Assembly (NCBI GenBank): GCA_964548045.1
Contig: CAZJQZ010000130.1
Location: 1-6,917, forward strand
Direction of reading: 5' to 3'
DNA length: 6,917 nucleotides
Source of the DNA: JBGLNL01 sp964548045
GTDB taxonomy: Bacteria; Chloroflexota; Dehalococcoidia; SZUA-161; SpSt-899
Part shown: piece after piece, positions 6,184-6,917 of the stretch
Layout of the letters: every line of letters starts with the position of its first letter
How positions within the stretch are numbered: position 1 is the stretch's first letter
Program-made: the position numbers and the translations under genes
Notes under the pieces: generated by a model
Told to the model about the DNA's origin: nothing
Databases searched by the model: none
What the model saw: only the letters and a program-made list of their open reading frames with translations

Positions 6184-6917
6184 TCAACCCCCCGGGGGAG
6201 ATGGTTCTGCGGAGCGGCGAAACGGGATCGTGCCCGCTCCATATCGCTGATACAATCCCCATCCAATGATTCCCATCAGTGTTACCCCGGAAAGTACTAT
6301 TAGCCATATAGCTTTGTTTTGTATCCCGGAAAAGAAATCGCTGACTGCATTCTCCAGTATTTCATTCGTCTTCTCGGCCATTACAAGGGACAGTCCCTCA
6401 TGTTCAGTCAGATCGATCGCTTCCTCAACTTCCGGTTCAACAGCGTTTGAGTAGGTCGATACCATACCTACGAGAACAATGATGGAAGCAAAGAGCATCA
6501 CAGAAAGGGCCCAGAGCGATCGGCCTTTCCAGCTACGCCCACCGAAAAAGCCAATGGCAACGAGCAGCAAGACAGGTATGAGCCAGAGTATCCACAGCCA
6601 GCTTCTAAGGCTGTTTATCCGGCTGCGGGCATCATTGAAATCATCCAGATCATCTTCATCCATTTCATCTTCGATGTCCTGCTGGGTCAACGTATAGCCG
6701 TTCCCCAGCCAGTCGCGCACATCTTCCAAATTTTCTTCATCTTCAGGATCATCCAGTTTATCTTTGAGATCGGCATCAGTGAAGGTCCATCCGTTAGCGA
6801 TATTATCACGGGCCTCTTCCAGGAAATCCTCGTTTTCCCCTCCCATCGATTCGATCAGGTCATCCTGGGTGTAAGTCCATTGATCCGGTATCACTTCTAA
6901 AATGCGCGAAACAATCT
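6184..6917 (-). CDS. Partial membrane protein with acidic tandem repeats and three membrane segments
   Basis: No named family is recognised. From the GTG at 6894 there are 236 residues, but the same frame stays open through 6895-6917 to the window edge (reading IVSRILE just before that codon), so the gene most likely starts outside. Numbering from the GTG, three acidic repeats of 30-31 residues lie at 6-35, 36-66 and 67-96. Membrane segments follow at about 99-118, 127-146 and 195-215, with a positively charged loop (GRSWKGRS) between the first two and a basic tail (QRY, FRRS). The positive-inside rule then puts the repeat domain and the 147-194 loop outside the cytoplasm. The protein ends in a Pro/Gly-rich SPPGG encoded by a C6G5 run. 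It is convergent with the DUF169 gene, with a 96-bp gap holding no clear terminator. A role in binding cations or a partner through the acidic repeats is only a possibility. Confidence 0.75.
   Translation of the reverse strand, partial: IVSRILEVIPDQWTYTQDDLIESMGGENEDFLEEARDNIANGWTFTDADLKDKLDDPEDEENLEDVRDWLGNGYTLTQQDIEDEMDEDDLDDFNDARSRINSLRSWLWILWLIPVLLLVAIGFFGGRSWKGRSLWALSVMLFASIIVLVGMVSTYSNAVEPEVEEAIDLTEHEGLSLVMAEKTNEILENAVSDFFSGIQNKAIWLIVLSGVTLMGIIGWGLYQRYGAGTIPFRRSAEPSPPGG
6607..6879 (-). repeat. Three tandem acidic ~30-residue protein repeats
   Basis: Each unit starts with an aromatic-Thr-x-Thr box (WTYT, WTFT, YTLT), then an acidic D-L/I stretch with a hydrophobic pair, and ends with an AR/VR-D/S helix (ARDNIANG, VRDWLGNG, ARSRINSL). 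The units are 30, 31 and 30 residues. The DNA itself has diverged, so this is an old protein-level duplication. The upstream residues SRIL before the first box resemble the end of another unit. Confidence 0.75.

Noticed and set aside
6189..6198. CCCCCGGGGG palindrome at the end of the membrane-protein gene
   Set aside because: It encodes the Pro-Pro-Gly tail, has no loop or T-run, and is too short to call a terminator.

Overview
The window comes from a bacterial genome of moderate GC. Nearly every gene has a strong Shine-Dalgarno site, gene spacing is tight, and the genes are those of an anaerobe-like or environmental accessory catabolic region. Tandem AsnC/Lrp regulators, FabK/nitronate-monooxygenase-like flavoproteins, divergent crotonases and DUF169 proteins together recall uncultivated Chloroflexota (Dehalococcoidia) or Desulfobacterota. 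That placement is a guess from gene content; no marker gene is present.

Positions 24-3811, minus strand: a compact four-gene operon. In transcription order it holds a phytoene-dehydrogenase-like FAD oxidoreductase (2252-3811), a small limonene-1,2-epoxide-hydrolase-family protein with its Arg/Asp/Asp catalytic set intact (1849-2235), an FMN TIM-barrel protein of the nitronate monooxygenase/FabK type (847-1809) and a crotonase-fold protein (24-833). The gaps are 16, 39 and 13 bp. A good sigma70-type promoter (TTGACT, 17 bp, TAAACT) lies just before the first gene. The flavoprotein lacks the usual active-site His and the crotonase lacks both classical Glu residues, so the two have probably left the textbook reactions. 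The set looks like a pathway for a hydrophobic cyclic or terpenoid/polyketide-like substrate: FAD oxidoreduction, epoxide or water chemistry, flavin reduction or oxidation, and acyl-CoA chemistry. The substrate cannot be read from the sequence.

Positions 3812-3994: an AT-rich divergent promoter region. It carries a perfect 7-bp inverted repeat and an 8-bp direct repeat, both with 22-bp spacing, which are good candidates for regulator sites. Positions 3995-4954, plus strand: the divergent regulator, a single chain containing two complete AsnC/Lrp units (HTH-RAM-HTH-RAM). It is the obvious candidate controller of the operon.

Positions 4955-5316: no intact gene, but an in-frame C-terminal remnant of a Maf-family nucleotide pyrophosphatase (5000-5176). 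This suggests a rearrangement junction beside the regulator. Positions 5317-6087, plus: a DUF169 protein with an N-terminal cluster of six cysteines. Positions 6184-6917, minus, convergent with the DUF169 gene: the C-terminal part of a membrane protein with three acidic tandem repeats of about 30 residues and three membrane segments. Its reading frame runs off the right edge of the window.
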